DNA of 64,000 nt from Shewanella sp. SR44-3 (GCF_014163735.1 NZ_JACJDV010000007.1:62001-126000), one strand, 5' to 3'; shown: positions 19,214 through 29,538, counted from the first letter of the stretch. Made by a program: numbers and translations. The notes: a model not told the origin generated them from the letters alone.

Positions 19214-19897
19214 TTATTCTGCTAATCCTTGGTGATGGATAACTTCTTGGTAACCTAATATTTTACTGAAGGTTTCGATAAGTTTATCGCCTGCTTCAAC
19301 AACGCTCTCAGGTCCATTTAATGCTTTTGATTGCACCATCTCAAGGCCAGCGTAGCCACACGGATTGATGCGTCTAAAAGGGGCTAAATCCATGTCGACA
19401 TTCAATGCCAAACCGTGAAAAGAGCAGCCTTTACGAATTCTAAGGCCTAATGAGGCAATTTTTCGCTCGTCCACATATACCCCTGGGGCGTCTGCTTTAG
19501 CGTAGGCTTTAATATCATAGGGGGCCAACATATCAACGATGCTCTGCTCGATATGGTTCACAAGCTGGCGTACACCTAATTTGGCGCGCTTAATATCAAT
19601 TAAAGGATAAGCTACCAATTGCCCTGGACCGTGATAGGTCACTTGGCCGCCCCTATCGACTTGAATAACAGGAATGTCACCTGGGTTAAGTATGTGCTCG
19701 CTCTTGCCTGCCTGACCTTGGGTGAACACTGGCAAGTGCTCAACAATCCACAGCTCGTCTTGGCTGTCTGCATCACGATTGTCGGTATAGGCTTGCATCG
19801 CATGCCAAACGGTTTGGTAATCTTGCTGACCAAGGTGCCTGATATGTAGCGTTTGAGGTAGCAACACGGCCTCTCCCTTGTAAAAAAGTTGGCTCAT
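19214..19897 (-). CDS. lipB: Octanoyl-[ACP]:protein octanoyltransferase
   Basis: Transfers octanoate from acyl carrier protein to lipoyl domains, the step before LipA. The 227-residue protein has the invariant [14 protein letters not shown] segment, the catalytic Lys146 ([12 protein letters not shown]) and the nucleophile Cys180 ([11 protein letters not shown]). Length and start are typical. It lies 55 bp after ybeD. Confidence 0.96.
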   Translation of the reverse strand: MSQLFYKGEAVLLPQTLHIRHLGQQDYQTVWHAMQAYTDNRDADSQDELWIVEHLPVFTQGQAGKSEHILNPGDIPVIQVDRGGQVTYHGPGQLVAYPLIDIKRAKLGVRQLVNHIEQSIVDMLAPYDIKAYAKADAPGVYVDERKIASLGLRIRKGCSFHGLALNVDMDLAPFRRINPCGYAGLEMVQSKALNGPESVVEAGDKLIETFSKILGYQEVIHHQGLAE

Positions 19898-19952
19898 TAT
19901 ACTCGCCAGTTGAGTAAATGTAAGTCCTAGGCCAATACTGATAATGTGCGGA

Positions 19953-20219
19953 CTATAAAACTCTCTTTACACCTTCAATGGCTGCAAGGTCCATATAAGC
20001 TTTTTCTATGTGCTCTTTACTGGTGACAGTGATGCGTATAGTAATAGAGTAGTAAGTGCCTTTACTTGACGCTTTAGTTGTTGGGGCATAGTCACCGGGT
20101 GCTAATTGCTGAGCAACGGCAACCACGCGGTCAACCAAGGTATCGTCCGCATCACCTATGACTTTAAAAGGGCAAGAGTTAGGAAACTCCATGACATCAT
20201 CGAAGCTGGTATTTAGCAT
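19953..20219 (-). CDS. ybeD: DUF493 family regulatory protein YbeD
   Basis: An 88-residue protein with the DUF493 signature: [14 protein letters not shown] near the start, [17 protein letters not shown] in the middle and IEGVKRVL at the end. The fold is ACT-like and the family is linked to lipoate metabolism by its constant position before lipB; its molecular function is not settled. It is the first gene of the operon. Confidence 0.92.
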   Translation of the reverse strand: MLNTSFDDVMEFPNSCPFKVIGDADDTLVDRVVAVAQQLAPGDYAPTTKASSKGTYYSITIRITVTSKEHIEKAYMDLAAIEGVKRVL

Positions 20220-20588
20220 AATCTGGGTTCTCTGAGCTTAAGCATGAATAGAATATTAATATGGTGCTAATTATACCTAATTCAAGCTGTGTTTCCCTCG
20301 AATTAATTTAGCATGTCCATCGATGGTGCGTTCCTTAGTGTTAAGCTGTTGCAAAATAGTGAGTAAGCGGTTGTTAATCTAAATAAAAGTATGAGTTACT
20401 TAATCCATTGACCTTGAGACGTTTTTTGCTATGGGTTGTCAGTTAAGTACTTTGCTAAACGTTGAGGCTGAGCAAGGAAAGGAATAATCTGTCGTAGCTG
20501 GCATCCAGTGAGCATGGAGTATGTTTACCAGCATCCAAGCTTCGACTATAACTTAAGGGTTTACTCATTTTCTGCATGGAGGCCTAAA

Positions 20589-22133
20589 ATGGCTAATTTA
20601 ATTATTTGCTGTGATGGAACTTGGAATAATCCCCAGCAAGAGGATAATGGGGTTCCCGCTCCAACCAATGTTTATAAACTCGCTAATGCTATCGCTTCTA
20701 AGGATGCCAACGGTGAACCTCAGTTGATCTATTATCACCCTGGTTTAGGTGGTGAAGACTCAGGGCTTAAAGATGCCATTATAGATGGTGCCCTAGGGGT
20801 CAGCATCAAGCGGCATATTTCCAGTGCTTATCACTGGCTTGCCACTCATTATAACTCCGATGACAAGGTGTACATTTTCGGCTTCAGCCGTGGCGCTTTT
20901 ACCGCTCGCAGCTTATGCGGATTACTAAAACATGGCTTATTGGATTTATCTGGATTATCGGAGCAAGAGTCATGGCAGCGTACGCACGATTTATATGACT
21001 ACTATAAAAGGGTCGGTGCGGCGCTGGCACCGAGTTTCTTTATCGATAATGCCGCGGCTTTTAAGATCCATTTTTTAGGCGTTTGGGATACTGTTGGTGC
21101 CTTGGGGATCCCTAATGATCTGGAGTTTTTGAATCTGTTTGATAACCCAGAGCGTTGGCGTTTTCATGACACTGTGCTAGGCGATAATGTCAACATCGCG
21201 CGCCATGCTATGGCTCTGGATGAAAAACGCAGCAGTTTCACTGTGACTCGTTGGTCTAATGTAGATGTTCATCACAACGCCAAAGAAATCTGGTTTCCCG
21301 GTGTGCACAGTGATGTTGGTGGTGGCTATGCTGATAGCGGACTTGCGGATATCGCCCTGCATTGGATGATTGAAGAAGCGGCCAAGGGAAATGCTCAAGA
21401 GCATAAGTTGGCTTTTAGACCCGCCATTGACTCCCTAATAAAACCTGATCCCAATGGGGTGCTGCATAACTCTTATAAAGGGGTATTCAGTAAATTACGT
21501 TCCAGACCCCGAAACATACGAGCAGTGCATCCTGATAATGAAGCTTATTTTCATTCCAGCGTCTTTGCTCGTCAAGCCTCCTCACCATTAGCCTATCCCG
21601 CCTATTGGCCCACTCAGTCACTGGCGGTGGGAGAATCTTTGGCTGTGGATGTGTTTGCTAAAAAACATTGGAACCCGGCTAATTTGTATATGGAAAAAGG
21701 TCAAAAATATTGTTTTAGTGCAACGGGCCAATGGCAAGACAGTAAAGATACCTGTGATTGGAAAGGCACAGAAGACGGTAATCTCACTAGGGGGGATATA
21801 GTACGGGCAGCTTCATCCCTATGGGGGATTACAGAGCGGGCATTTATGAAGATAACCCGAAATAAGTCTACCGATTTTTGGGGAACCAAGCGGGTTGAGA
21901 CGCTAGAGTGGTTTATTGCCGTAGGCTGCATTGCCAATGATAATGGCGCCGCTGTGGCAGTAAACAATGATGGTAGCCCAGCTCCGCATCAATATTTTGC
22001 TTTACCTGCCCATGAGCAACATGGCATTGAGGTACAAGACAGTGGTTACTTTTATGCTTTCGCTAACGATGTTTGGTCTTTGTATAACAATAATCATGGC
22101 AGCATTAAGCTGACGATTACGCGTATTGAATAA
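20589..22133 (+). CDS. DUF2235 alpha/beta hydrolase, Tle1-like
   Basis: A 514-residue predicted hydrolase. The start at 20589 has GGAGG eight bases upstream and gives MANLIICCDGTWNN, the family's usual opening; the frame extends upstream without support. Catalytic features are GFSRG (nucleophile Ser100), GVWDTVGALG (likely acid) and HSDVGGGY (likely histidine). The C-terminal third (about 370-514) is an extra beta-rich region. The catalytic domain is shared with type VI lipase effectors of the Tle1 family, but no VgrG, PAAR or immunity gene is adjacent, so a secreted-toxin role is not shown. A terminator follows. Confidence 0.8.
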   Translation: MANLIICCDGTWNNPQQEDNGVPAPTNVYKLANAIASKDANGEPQLIYYHPGLGGEDSGLKDAIIDGALGVSIKRHISSAYHWLATHYNSDDKVYIFGFSRGAFTARSLCGLLKHGLLDLSGLSEQESWQRTHDLYDYYKRVGAALAPSFFIDNAAAFKIHFLGVWDTVGALGIPNDLEFLNLFDNPERWRFHDTVLGDNVNIARHAMALDEKRSSFTVTRWSNVDVHHNAKEIWFPGVHSDVGGGYADSGLADIALHWMIEEAAKGNAQEHKLAFRPAIDSLIKPDPNGVLHNSYKGVFSKLRSRPRNIRAVHPDNEAYFHSSVFARQASSPLAYPAYWPTQSLAVGESLAVDVFAKKHWNPANLYMEKGQKYCFSATGQWQDSKDTCDWKGTEDGNLTRGDIVRAASSLWGITERAFMKITRNKSTDFWGTKRVETLEWFIAVGCIANDNGAAVAVNNDGSPAPHQYFALPAHEQHGIEVQDSGYFYAFANDVWSLYNNNHGSIKLTITRIE

Positions 22134-22150
22134 TGGCTATTTGAGTGATG

Positions 22151-22186
22151 AAAAAAGGGTGAAGCAGTTATGCTTCACCCTTTTGT
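22151..22186. terminator. Bidirectional terminator between DUF2235 gene and pepA
   Basis: A 14-bp perfect stem (22153-22166 with 22171-22184) encloses a GTTA loop with A-run and T-run flanks. It ends the DUF2235 transcript and, on the minus strand, pepA. Confidence 0.9.
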
Positions 22187-22218
22187 TGTTAACGCCGATA
22201 TTGAATGGCGAAAACGGA

Positions 22219-23727
22219 TTATTCGCTGATTTCAACGCCTGAGCGGTTGATCAAAAACTGGCTTAAGATAGGTACAGGACGACCTGTAGAGCCTTTGTTA
22301 GCACCGCTGTTCCAAGCTGTACCAGCAACATCTAAATGCGCCCAGTTATATTTCTTGGCAAAACGCGATAAGAAACAAGCTGCAGTGATCGAACCTGCTG
22401 GGCGGCCACCTAAGTTAGTCATGTCAGCAAATGGGCTATCGAGCATATCTTGATACTCTTCCCACAATGGCATGCGCCATGCGCGGTCACCACTTTGCTC
22501 ACCGGCATTTAATAGCTCATGTGCCAGTGGGTTGTGAGAGCTAAATAGCCCTGATGCATGTTTGCCTAATGCAATCACACAAGCGCCAGTTAAGGTGGCG
22601 GTGTCGATAACCAATTCTGGCTCGAAGCGCTCAACGTAAGTTAATACATCACATAGCACCAAACGTCCCTCAGCATCAGTATTAAGCACTTCAACCGTTT
22701 GACCTGACATAGTGGTTAAGATGTCACCTGGGCGATAAGCATTACCAGCAGGCATGTTTTCACAGCCAGCAAGTACACCTATCACATTGATAGGTAAGTT
22801 CATTTCGCACAACGCTTTCATTGTACCAATAACACCTGCTGCGCCGCCCATGTCATATTTCATTTCATCCATGGCTTCGCCTGGTTTTAATGAAATACCG
22901 CCTGAGTCAAAGGTTAAGCCTTTGCCTACCAGTACAATCGGCTTGTCTGCACTGTCGATAGCACCGTTATATTCCATCACAGTCATGATGGATTCGTTGC
23001 TACTGCCACGGCCCACAGCAAGGTAGGAGTTCATGCCCAATTTGGCCATTTGCTCTTCACCTATGGTGGTGACTTTTAGCTTGTCATGGTGCTCTGCCAT
23101 TTGACGAGCTTGAGAAGCTAAATAGGCTGGATTACAGATGTTTGGTGGCATATTGGCAACATCGCGGCATAAATGCATGCCCGCAGACACGGCCATACCA
23201 TGCTCAACAGCGCGTTCACCAATTGTCAGTTCCTTGCGCGTTGGTACGTTGAATACCATCTTACGTAAAGGACGACGGGTTTCACCCTTGCGGGTTTTTA
23301 AGGCATCAAAACTGTAAAGGCTCGCCTGAGTAGTCTCAACCGCTTGGCGTACTTTCCAGTAAGTGTCGCGGCCCTTAACATGTAATTCTGTCAAGAAACA
23401 CACAGCTTCCATAGAACCCGTTTCGTTTAAGGTGCTAATGGTTTTAGTGATGATTTGCTTGTATTGGCGCTCATCGAGCTCACGCTCTTTGCCGCAACCC
23501 ACAAGTAGTACGCGTTCGCTCAATACATTAGGAACATGATGCAGTAGTAACATCTGCCCAGGCTTTCCTTCGAGATCGCCGCGGCGTAGTAAGTTACTAA
23601 TGTAACCTTCGCTGATCTTATCCAATTGCTCGGCGATACCTGACAGACGGCGAGGTTCGTAGACACCAACAACGATACAAGCTGAACGTTGCTTTTCTGG
23701 GCTGCCGCTCTTTACGCTAAACTCCAT
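22219..23727 (-). CDS. pepA: Leucyl aminopeptidase (M17), cytosolic
   Basis: A hexameric two-metal aminopeptidase releasing N-terminal residues; in E. coli PepA also binds DNA. I chose the ATG at 23727, which has AGGAG five bases upstream; a GTG six bases earlier is in frame. The metal-binding core is visible in [26 protein letters not shown] and [10 protein letters not shown] (the family signature). About 502 residues, full length. It faces lptF across about 410 bp, the usual arrangement in gammaproteobacteria. Confidence 0.95.
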   Translation of the reverse strand: MEFSVKSGSPEKQRSACIVVGVYEPRRLSGIAEQLDKISEGYISNLLRRGDLEGKPGQMLLLHHVPNVLSERVLLVGCGKERELDERQYKQIITKTISTLNETGSMEAVCFLTELHVKGRDTYWKVRQAVETTQASLYSFDALKTRKGETRRPLRKMVFNVPTRKELTIGERAVEHGMAVSAGMHLCRDVANMPPNICNPAYLASQARQMAEHHDKLKVTTIGEEQMAKLGMNSYLAVGRGSSNESIMTVMEYNGAIDSADKPIVLVGKGLTFDSGGISLKPGEAMDEMKYDMGGAAGVIGTMKALCEMNLPINVIGVLAGCENMPAGNAYRPGDILTTMSGQTVEVLNTDAEGRLVLCDVLTYVERFEPELVIDTATLTGACVIALGKHASGLFSSHNPLAHELLNAGEQSGDRAWRMPLWEEYQDMLDSPFADMTNLGGRPAGSITAACFLSRFAKKYNWAHLDVAGTAWNSGANKGSTGRPVPILSQFLINRSGVEISE

Positions 23728-24143
23728 GAGCACTCCTAGATTCTTAAAGACAAAATTTTATATTTATTAGATAATGTTAGCATTTGGCGGCTAACGCCAA
23801 GAGAACCACCTTAAGGTCGCAATCCTTACACTGATTGACTCAACAACTTGTTTCAAAAGGTTGCTTCAAGATATCGCCTATATTGGGTTATCCTGATGCG
23901 GCAACGAGTTGGTTCATTATAGTCGAGTAACGTGTTTGCACCTGAGTCTGAGTACATTTTTGCGGCAAGAGGATGCGTGTTGATACACCTTAGAATATCG
24001 CCGCCTTTTGTAACCAAAGACTTAGCGTTGCAACAGACCTACGAACTGGCCAGAAAACTCTTAAAAACTGCTAAAAAACACAGTTTACATGAAAGTTACT
24101 CTGATACCAGTAAAAAGATAAGTTAACCCAGCGGATCCCACTT
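23728..24143. other. Divergent promoter region of pepA and lptFG
   Basis: This 416-bp region separates two divergent genes and should hold their promoters. A 64-codon plus-strand frame (23932-24126) lies inside it, without a good ribosome site or recognisable domain. No other element was identified. Confidence 0.45.
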
Positions 24144-25256
24144 GTGATTGTATTTAGATACCTGATAGCTGAAGTTTTAAAGGCGCAATTTGCAGTACTT
24201 TTAGTGCTGTTAACTATTTTTATTAGCCAACAATTTGTTCGTGTATTAGCTGACGCCTCAAATGGTGAGTTTCCTGCTACATTAGTCCTGACTTTATTGG
24301 GATTAAACCTGCCGCAATTAACCTTACTCATACTGCCATTAAGTTTCTTTTTGGGAATTTTATTGGCTCACGGCCGCATGTACGCCGAAAATGAAATGGT
24401 GGTACTTCACAGTGTTGGAGTAAGCGAGTGGTATGTCGCCCGAGTGACATTATTACTGGCGCTTGCAAACCTAGTGTTTACTTGCGTGTTATCCATGTAC
24501 GTGAGTCCATGGGCGGAAGAAAGACAAAATCAAGTATTAGAAAAAGCGCAGGCTGAAGCTGGGCTTGCAGCATTGGTGCAAGGGCGGTTTCAGGCAAGTC
24601 CCAATGGCCGCGCGGTATTGTTTGTTGAAAAAATAAGTAAAGACAACCAATTAAGGAAAGTTTTCGTTGCTCAGTTACCAGAGCCTGGTGATAAAGAAGG
24701 CATGAGCAATGTGGTTGTAGCGCAAAAAGGGCGAGTGATTGAAGACAGCATAGGTAGCCAGCAGTTGCAACTTGAGCGTGGCGTGCGCTACCAAGGTAGC
24801 CCCCAAGGGCTGGCCTATCAAGTCATAGAGTTCGGCGGTTACCGAATGGAAATTAAAGAGCAAGAGGTTGATGAACGCCGGCGTAAGCTATCGGCACTGT
24901 CGATGGAGCAATTGAATGACACCCAAGGCCCAGAGGCAGCGGCTGAGTTTCAATGGCGCTTTGCTATTCCGTTATCTATTCCACTACTTACGTTAATTGC
25001 GGTGCCCCTTGCTAGAGTTAATGTGCGCCAAGGTAAGTTTGCTAAGGTTTTCCCCGCGATTTTACTCTATTTGGGCTATTTTGGCTTAATGATAGCAGGG
25101 CGCAAAGCATTGGAGGATGAGGTGATTCCTCAGTACTTGGGTATGTGGTGGATCCACTGCTCGGCCCTGTTGATGGGGATATTCTTATTGGGTAAAGAGC
25201 GGCCATTATTTTCAAGGCTCTCTGTGTCGCTAAAAAAGAATAAGGTATCTGCATAA
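24144..25256 (+). CDS. lptF: LPS export permease LptF
   Basis: Membrane subunit of the LptB2FGC transporter that extracts lipopolysaccharide from the inner membrane. It starts with GTG (24144) and gives MIVFRYLIAEVLKAQ, aligning with E. coli LptF. The 370 residues hold three N-terminal membrane helices, a periplasmic beta-jellyroll (about 130-260) and three C-terminal helices. It overlaps lptG as TAATG. No strong Shine-Dalgarno is visible before the GTG. Confidence 0.94.
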   Translation: MIVFRYLIAEVLKAQFAVLLVLLTIFISQQFVRVLADASNGEFPATLVLTLLGLNLPQLTLLILPLSFFLGILLAHGRMYAENEMVVLHSVGVSEWYVARVTLLLALANLVFTCVLSMYVSPWAEERQNQVLEKAQAEAGLAALVQGRFQASPNGRAVLFVEKISKDNQLRKVFVAQLPEPGDKEGMSNVVVAQKGRVIEDSIGSQQLQLERGVRYQGSPQGLAYQVIEFGGYRMEIKEQEVDERRRKLSALSMEQLNDTQGPEAAAEFQWRFAIPLSIPLLTLIAVPLARVNVRQGKFAKVFPAILLYLGYFGLMIAGRKALEDEVIPQYLGMWWIHCSALLMGIFLLGKERPLFSRLSVSLKKNKVSA

Positions 25257-26311
25257 TGATTTTAGATTTGTATATTGCTAGGGCTATTTTAGCGAGCTCA
25301 TCCCTGTGTTTGCTTATTCTTACAGGCTTATCAGGCATTATTAAATGGGTTGATCAGTTAAGGCTTGTGGGGCGCGGCGCTTATACCATGCTTGATGCAG
25401 GTATTTATGTGTTGTTTCTTATTCCTCGAGATATTGAAATGTTCTTTCCCATGGCGGTGCTTTTAGGGGCTTTAATCGGCATGGGCATGTTGGCCTCAAA
25501 TTCTGAATTGGTGGTCATGCAAGCTTCTGGCATGTCACGATTGCAGATAAGCATGTCGGCGATGAAAACCGCTGTGCCGTTAATGATCTTGGTGATGTTG
25601 CTCGGTGAATGGGGCGCCCCCGTTGCCGAACGCAGTGCTAAAGAACTGCAAGCGGTTAAGTTGTCTGGTGGCAGTTTGATTAAATCTCACCGAGGGATTT
25701 GGGCTAAAGACGGTGACTTATTTGTTAATATTGGTGAAGTCGAAACCGTTGAATCTTTAAAAAATATCACCTTGTATGAGTTTAATGGCGAGATGAAGTT
25801 GGTTAAGGTGACACATGCGGAACAAGCTGAATTTAAAAATAATTTGTGGCAGTTGCAGCAAGTAAAAATCACAGGGTTTAGCGATGATAAAATTACTTTA
25901 GTTGAACAAGCGCTGCAGAGTTGGGACTCAAGCTTAACCCCAGATAAACTTGGGGTGGTATCGGTTAAACCTGAGGCGCTATCGATTCAAGGTTTGCTGG
26001 ATTATTTAGATTATTTAGAAGTGAATCAACAAGACCCTAGTCGCTACAATTTGGCCTTATGGCGTAAGATCATGCAGCCGGTCACTATTGCTGTGATGAT
26101 GCTAGTGGCGTTATCTTTTGTATTTGGTCCCTTACGCACAGTGACAATGGGCGCTCGAGTATTATTAGGCGTGGTGGCTGGGTTTAGTTTTTATATTTGC
26201 AATCAAATCTTCGGCCCTATGAGCATAGTGTATGAGCTACCCGCAGTGGTTGGCGCTATGGCACCGAGTTTGCTATTTACCGTTGCAGCCGTCTATTACA
26301 TACGAAAATAA
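25256..26311 (+). CDS. lptG: LPS export permease LptG
   Basis: Partner of LptF. The 351 residues begin MILDLYIARAILASS and have the same 3 TM-jellyroll-3 TM plan, with the coupling region near EMFFPMAVLLGALIGMG. The C-terminal RTVTMGARVLLGVVAGFSFY is typical of LptG. It is translationally coupled to lptF and followed by a clear terminator. Confidence 0.95.
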   Translation: MILDLYIARAILASSSLCLLILTGLSGIIKWVDQLRLVGRGAYTMLDAGIYVLFLIPRDIEMFFPMAVLLGALIGMGMLASNSELVVMQASGMSRLQISMSAMKTAVPLMILVMLLGEWGAPVAERSAKELQAVKLSGGSLIKSHRGIWAKDGDLFVNIGEVETVESLKNITLYEFNGEMKLVKVTHAEQAEFKNNLWQLQQVKITGFSDDKITLVEQALQSWDSSLTPDKLGVVSVKPEALSIQGLLDYLDYLEVNQQDPSRYNLALWRKIMQPVTIAVMMLVALSFVFGPLRTVTMGARVLLGVVAGFSFYICNQIFGPMSIVYELPAVVGAMAPSLLFTVAAVYYIRK

Positions 26312-26329
26312 TTTATCACCGAACCTAGA

Positions 26330-26362
26330 GATTAAAAAAGACAGCTTAGGCTGTCTTTTTTA
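26330..26362. terminator. Bidirectional terminator after lptG
   Basis: Arms 26334-26345 and 26350-26361 (AAAAAAGACAGC/GCTGTCTTTTTT) around TTAG form a perfect 12-bp stem. It serves lptFG and, from the other strand, the DUF3541 gene. Confidence 0.9.
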
Positions 26363-26389
26363 TGGGTAACGCGTCAGTACTTCACGGCG

Positions 26390-27532
26390 TTAAAGTGGTT
26401 GTAAACCATAAGGCATTTCTTTAAATACTTTAGGATTGTTAAGATAGGTAGGAGCATCGTGCACGCCGCGCCAATCTAATAGCATTATCGATAAGGTGTT
26501 TCTGTGCTCACCGCTGATAAGGTCGGTATTGCCTCTAGGGGAAGGAACCATACCATGCTCTCTATTGATATAAGCTTGAATGGTTTGGCGAGCCTTGAAC
26601 ACTATTGGATCGTCTTCCAATCCCGCAAGTAAAAAATTAATGCCCACTTCAGCGACCACATCCTTAGTCGAATGCTCGGCAATGTAGTCAAAATTCTTGC
26701 GATAATAGTCATAAATCCACTGAAAATCTTTCTCGGCAACGGGTTTTTTGTAGTATTCAGAGGCCGCAAAGATGATGTGAGTCATGCCATAAATTTTATT
26801 ACTATATTGCTTTTTAGACAGTTTTTTATCCTTGCTATCAGGATAAGTCTTTCTAAACTTCTTAATAAAATCATCGACCACATCTTGTTCGCCCATTTGT
26901 CGCAACCAATACACTTGGTTGGCAAGTTGGGCTGCCCAGGCTCTGATCATATTTTTGTCAGTGGCATACTTTTTAAAATCATAGCTGCGTAAGATTTCAC
27001 GGAACTTCGCATCATTTTTGTGCTTTAAACCGTATTCATTGGCACGAGCTAATGGGCTGAGTAAGTCTAAGGCAACGAACAGATACTCAGGCATTTTTTT
27101 CGTGACCTTGTATCTTAATTTGCCACGTTTCCCTCGCTTACCATAAACCGCTTCGTAACCCCCGATGCGCTTGTCGATATACTTTTGAATTTGTTCTGGG
27201 CTGCTCACTTCAGCGGCAAATTTATCTAAGCGAGTCGTCAAACGTGCCATGTCCATCCATACTGACATGGCGTATTTAGGATCTAAAGTTTGACGGTACA
27301 TTCTTAAGCCGTAATGGCCAATCACATAGGCAGGGAAAGAATACAGCTTGGGCTCATAAGTGTTACGAATAAGCTCAGCATCTGCAATAAAACTGGCTTC
27401 AATAGCGGCTTTATCAAGTGGCTGAGTCTTGATTTGTTCTTGCTGACTAACTGCTGTAGTTGGCTCTTTGGCATGCCCCGATAGGGGGATGACTAAGCTT
27501 AAGCCAAGTACAAGGGAAAACAACGGCTTCAT
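26390..27532 (-). CDS. Exported DUF3541 domain protein
   Basis: A 380-residue protein with a signal peptide (MKPLFSLVLGLSLVIPLSGHA). The start at 27532 has AAGGAG four bases upstream; the frame runs 48 bp further without support. The mature part is helical, rich in Tyr, Lys and Asp, with segments such as SFPAYVIGHYGLRMYRQ and EHGMVPSPRGNTDLISGEHRNT. I recall this as DUF3541, common in Shewanella and Vibrio; its function is unknown. Confidence 0.75.
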   Translation of the reverse strand: MKPLFSLVLGLSLVIPLSGHAKEPTTAVSQQEQIKTQPLDKAAIEASFIADAELIRNTYEPKLYSFPAYVIGHYGLRMYRQTLDPKYAMSVWMDMARLTTRLDKFAAEVSSPEQIQKYIDKRIGGYEAVYGKRGKRGKLRYKVTKKMPEYLFVALDLLSPLARANEYGLKHKNDAKFREILRSYDFKKYATDKNMIRAWAAQLANQVYWLRQMGEQDVVDDFIKKFRKTYPDSKDKKLSKKQYSNKIYGMTHIIFAASEYYKKPVAEKDFQWIYDYYRKNFDYIAEHSTKDVVAEVGINFLLAGLEDDPIVFKARQTIQAYINREHGMVPSPRGNTDLISGEHRNTLSIMLLDWRGVHDAPTYLNNPKVFKEMPYGLQPL

Positions 27533-27818
27533 AGTACTCCTTGTGTGCCCATGGGGGCTAATGGGTTTCCTGTGGTGCATGACTACGGGAAACGTAAAGT
27601 TGTAAAGTTTAGGATATAGATCACACTACTATGCGCTATTTTAAATCATTAAGCAGCTAGGGGCAGAAAATATACTTGGGTGATCTTAGATATATTGACT
27701 AGGCTAAATATTCATGCGTCTCAAGTGATCCTACGCAGTATTAACCGTAGTAAATATTGATAGGCATAGCTTAACTACCACGGCTTGATAATGAATGACA
27801 TTAATTGGAAAAATAGAT

Positions 27819-28667
27819 ATGGCAATTTCAATTACCGCAGAAGAAAAACAGATTTTGGCTGGGGTCATTATTCCTCCAAGACCTCAAGCTTTGTTAGATA
27901 TTGCCAGAGAAGCCAAGCAGGAATACCCAGATGTGCGAAAAATTGCTAAGGCGATTTCACAAGACGTGGGAATTTCTGCGGCTATGTTACAAGTGGTTAA
28001 TTCGGTCGCATTTAGGCGAAACAGTGAAATATCTTCAATTCATCAAGCCGTGATGACTTTGGGGATAAAAAAAGTATTCCCTTTGGTTAAAGCCGTTGCG
28101 CTTAAGGGGGCGTTACCTGAAAATCCAGTACTTAACAAATTTTGGCAATCCTCAGCGCTAGTAGCTAGCGCCTGTACCTTATACGCAAGCCTTTTAGATA
28201 AACCAAGCCTTAGTGACAATGCTTACATGTTGGGGTTATTTCATAATGCTGGGGTTCCTGTGATGCTCCAGGCTTTTACAGGATATCAAGGGGTGTTGGC
28301 ACTGGGGATGAATCAAGGTTGGGAAAACATTACCGCCATGGAGTTTCATGAATATAAAACCACCCATACCACACTTGGAGCCTTATTAGCCCAACAATGG
28401 GAGCTGCCAAAACCTATGGTCGAAGTGATCTATTATTTACATGATACTGATGGGATTTTTACTTCTGGTGAATTATCGGATATTTCGCTTTATCTACTAG
28501 CCATTGTTAAATTGGCGCGCTCATCGGTTGATGGTTTATTGTGCGGTGAGTATGACTCACAAGAATGGCTTAAGGTACAAGATCCCTTAATGTCGTTTTT
28601 AAACATAGATGAGGTCCAGCTTGATGAACTGCGTTTAGCGGTTGCTGAAAAACTGTCGGAGCATTAA
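27819..28667 (+). CDS. HDOD domain signalling protein
   Basis: A 282-residue protein made almost entirely of an HDOD domain, an HD-like fold usually lacking the catalytic metal site. It begins MAISITAEEKQILAGVIIPP followed by PRPQALLDIAR; an ATG 24 bp upstream is possible. Family marks are ISQDVGISAAMLQVVNS, SIHQAVMTLGIKKV and HNAGVPVML. Such proteins act in regulation, often of motility or stress, through protein contacts. No output domain is attached. Confidence 0.85.
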   Translation: MAISITAEEKQILAGVIIPPRPQALLDIAREAKQEYPDVRKIAKAISQDVGISAAMLQVVNSVAFRRNSEISSIHQAVMTLGIKKVFPLVKAVALKGALPENPVLNKFWQSSALVASACTLYASLLDKPSLSDNAYMLGLFHNAGVPVMLQAFTGYQGVLALGMNQGWENITAMEFHEYKTTHTTLGALLAQQWELPKPMVEVIYYLHDTDGIFTSGELSDISLYLLAIVKLARSSVDGLLCGEYDSQEWLKVQDPLMSFLNIDEVQLDELRLAVAEKLSEH

Positions 28668-28674
28668 GTATACC

Positions 28675-28706
28675 GTTAAGCTTTAGGTGTTCAGCTAAAG
28701 CTTAAC
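28675..28706. terminator. Hairpin between convergent HDOD and RDD genes
   Basis: GTTAAGCTTTAG (28675-28686) pairs perfectly with CTAAAGCTTAAC (28695-28706) around an 8-nt loop. There is no T-run, so termination is uncertain, but the position between two stop codons fits. Confidence 0.45.
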
Positions 28707-28743
28707 TGCATATATTGGCAAACGAGTGCTCAATCAGGGTTAC

Positions 28744-29253
28744 TTAAGCTCCATGCCAGTTGCGCATTTGGTTTTCTTCTATGCTCAACACTACGACTTC
28801 AGAGCGAGTTAGGCTGTCTTGCAGTGCTAGCTTATCTGGATTAATTAAAATCCACAGATTACCAATCCCTAATAATGACCACACCACTCGGGCGCAGGCG
28901 GTAATAAAACTTAAGTTTTGCCCGTTAGGGTGCTGGACCTTAAGACGCCAAGCGCGCATTCCTAACGTCTGACCTCCACGGCTCCAAAAAATGGCATAAA
29001 AACCTCCCACACAGAGTACAAGCCATAGCTGATACAAGCCGTGGTAGATTGGTGTCGCATTCAATAAGTCTGAGATATGCTCATGACCAGCCATAGAGAT
29101 CATGCCGCTTGTGGTGAGCAGCAAAAATAGCCCAAAACCTAGGGCGCCAGCGCACATGTACACTGCGACGGCGAGCAATAAGTCATACACCGCAGCACCA
29201 AGGCGGCGCATAAAGCTGGCTCTAGGTGCATTGGCGTGTTCTGGCGTTATCAT
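28744..29253 (-). CDS. RDD family membrane protein
   Basis: A 169-residue inner-membrane protein. RDD landmarks are ASFMRRLGAAVYDLLLAV at the start and SRGGQTLGMRAWRLKVQ in the middle, with three to four hydrophobic helices. The family's role is unclear; some members are thought to move ions or other solutes. Its ATG lies two bases after the DUF2960 stop, so it is the last gene of a small minus-strand operon. Confidence 0.85.
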   Translation of the reverse strand: MITPEHANAPRASFMRRLGAAVYDLLLAVAVYMCAGALGFGLFLLLTTSGMISMAGHEHISDLLNATPIYHGLYQLWLVLCVGGFYAIFWSRGGQTLGMRAWRLKVQHPNGQNLSFITACARVVWSLLGIGNLWILINPDKLALQDSLTRSEVVVLSIEENQMRNWHGA

Positions 29254-29255
29254 GG

Positions 29256-29507
29256 TTATTCATCCTCATCACGGACAAAATGAATATTACTAAAACCAAA
29301 GCGAATGAACTCAGTTTTACGATAGTCTTTCTCAGCTTTGGCCCCTTTACGAGACGTCATGGCTATTTGCTGTTCCATGGCGAGAAAGCCTTTAAGATCT
29401 ATGCCTTCAGCTTCTGCAACCGCTTCGTACAAGTCATGGTGCTTGTCATAGCTAAATGCCATGGTCTTGGTTTTACCTTTAAAGATGTATGAAACTGTGC
29501 GTGCCAT
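29256..29507 (-). CDS. Small conserved protein, DUF2960-like
   Basis: An 83-residue basic protein starting MARTVSYIFKGKTKTMAFSY and ending in an acidic DEDE tail. A good AGGAG lies five bases upstream of the ATG. I recall this as DUF2960, a small family of Vibrio and Shewanella; no function is known. It sits between a DUF486 gene and the RDD gene. Confidence 0.75.
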   Translation of the reverse strand: MARTVSYIFKGKTKTMAFSYDKHHDLYEAVAEAEGIDLKGFLAMEQQIAMTSRKGAKAEKDYRKTEFIRFGFSNIHFVRDEDE

Positions 29508-29538
29508 TGTGGCTCCTAACTAATTACGGACTCAGGGC

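Noticed and set aside
23932..24126. Plus-strand 64-codon frame upstream of lptF
   Set aside because: No good ribosome site, no recognisable family, and it lies in a divergent promoter region. It could still be a small gene, but I cannot support it.
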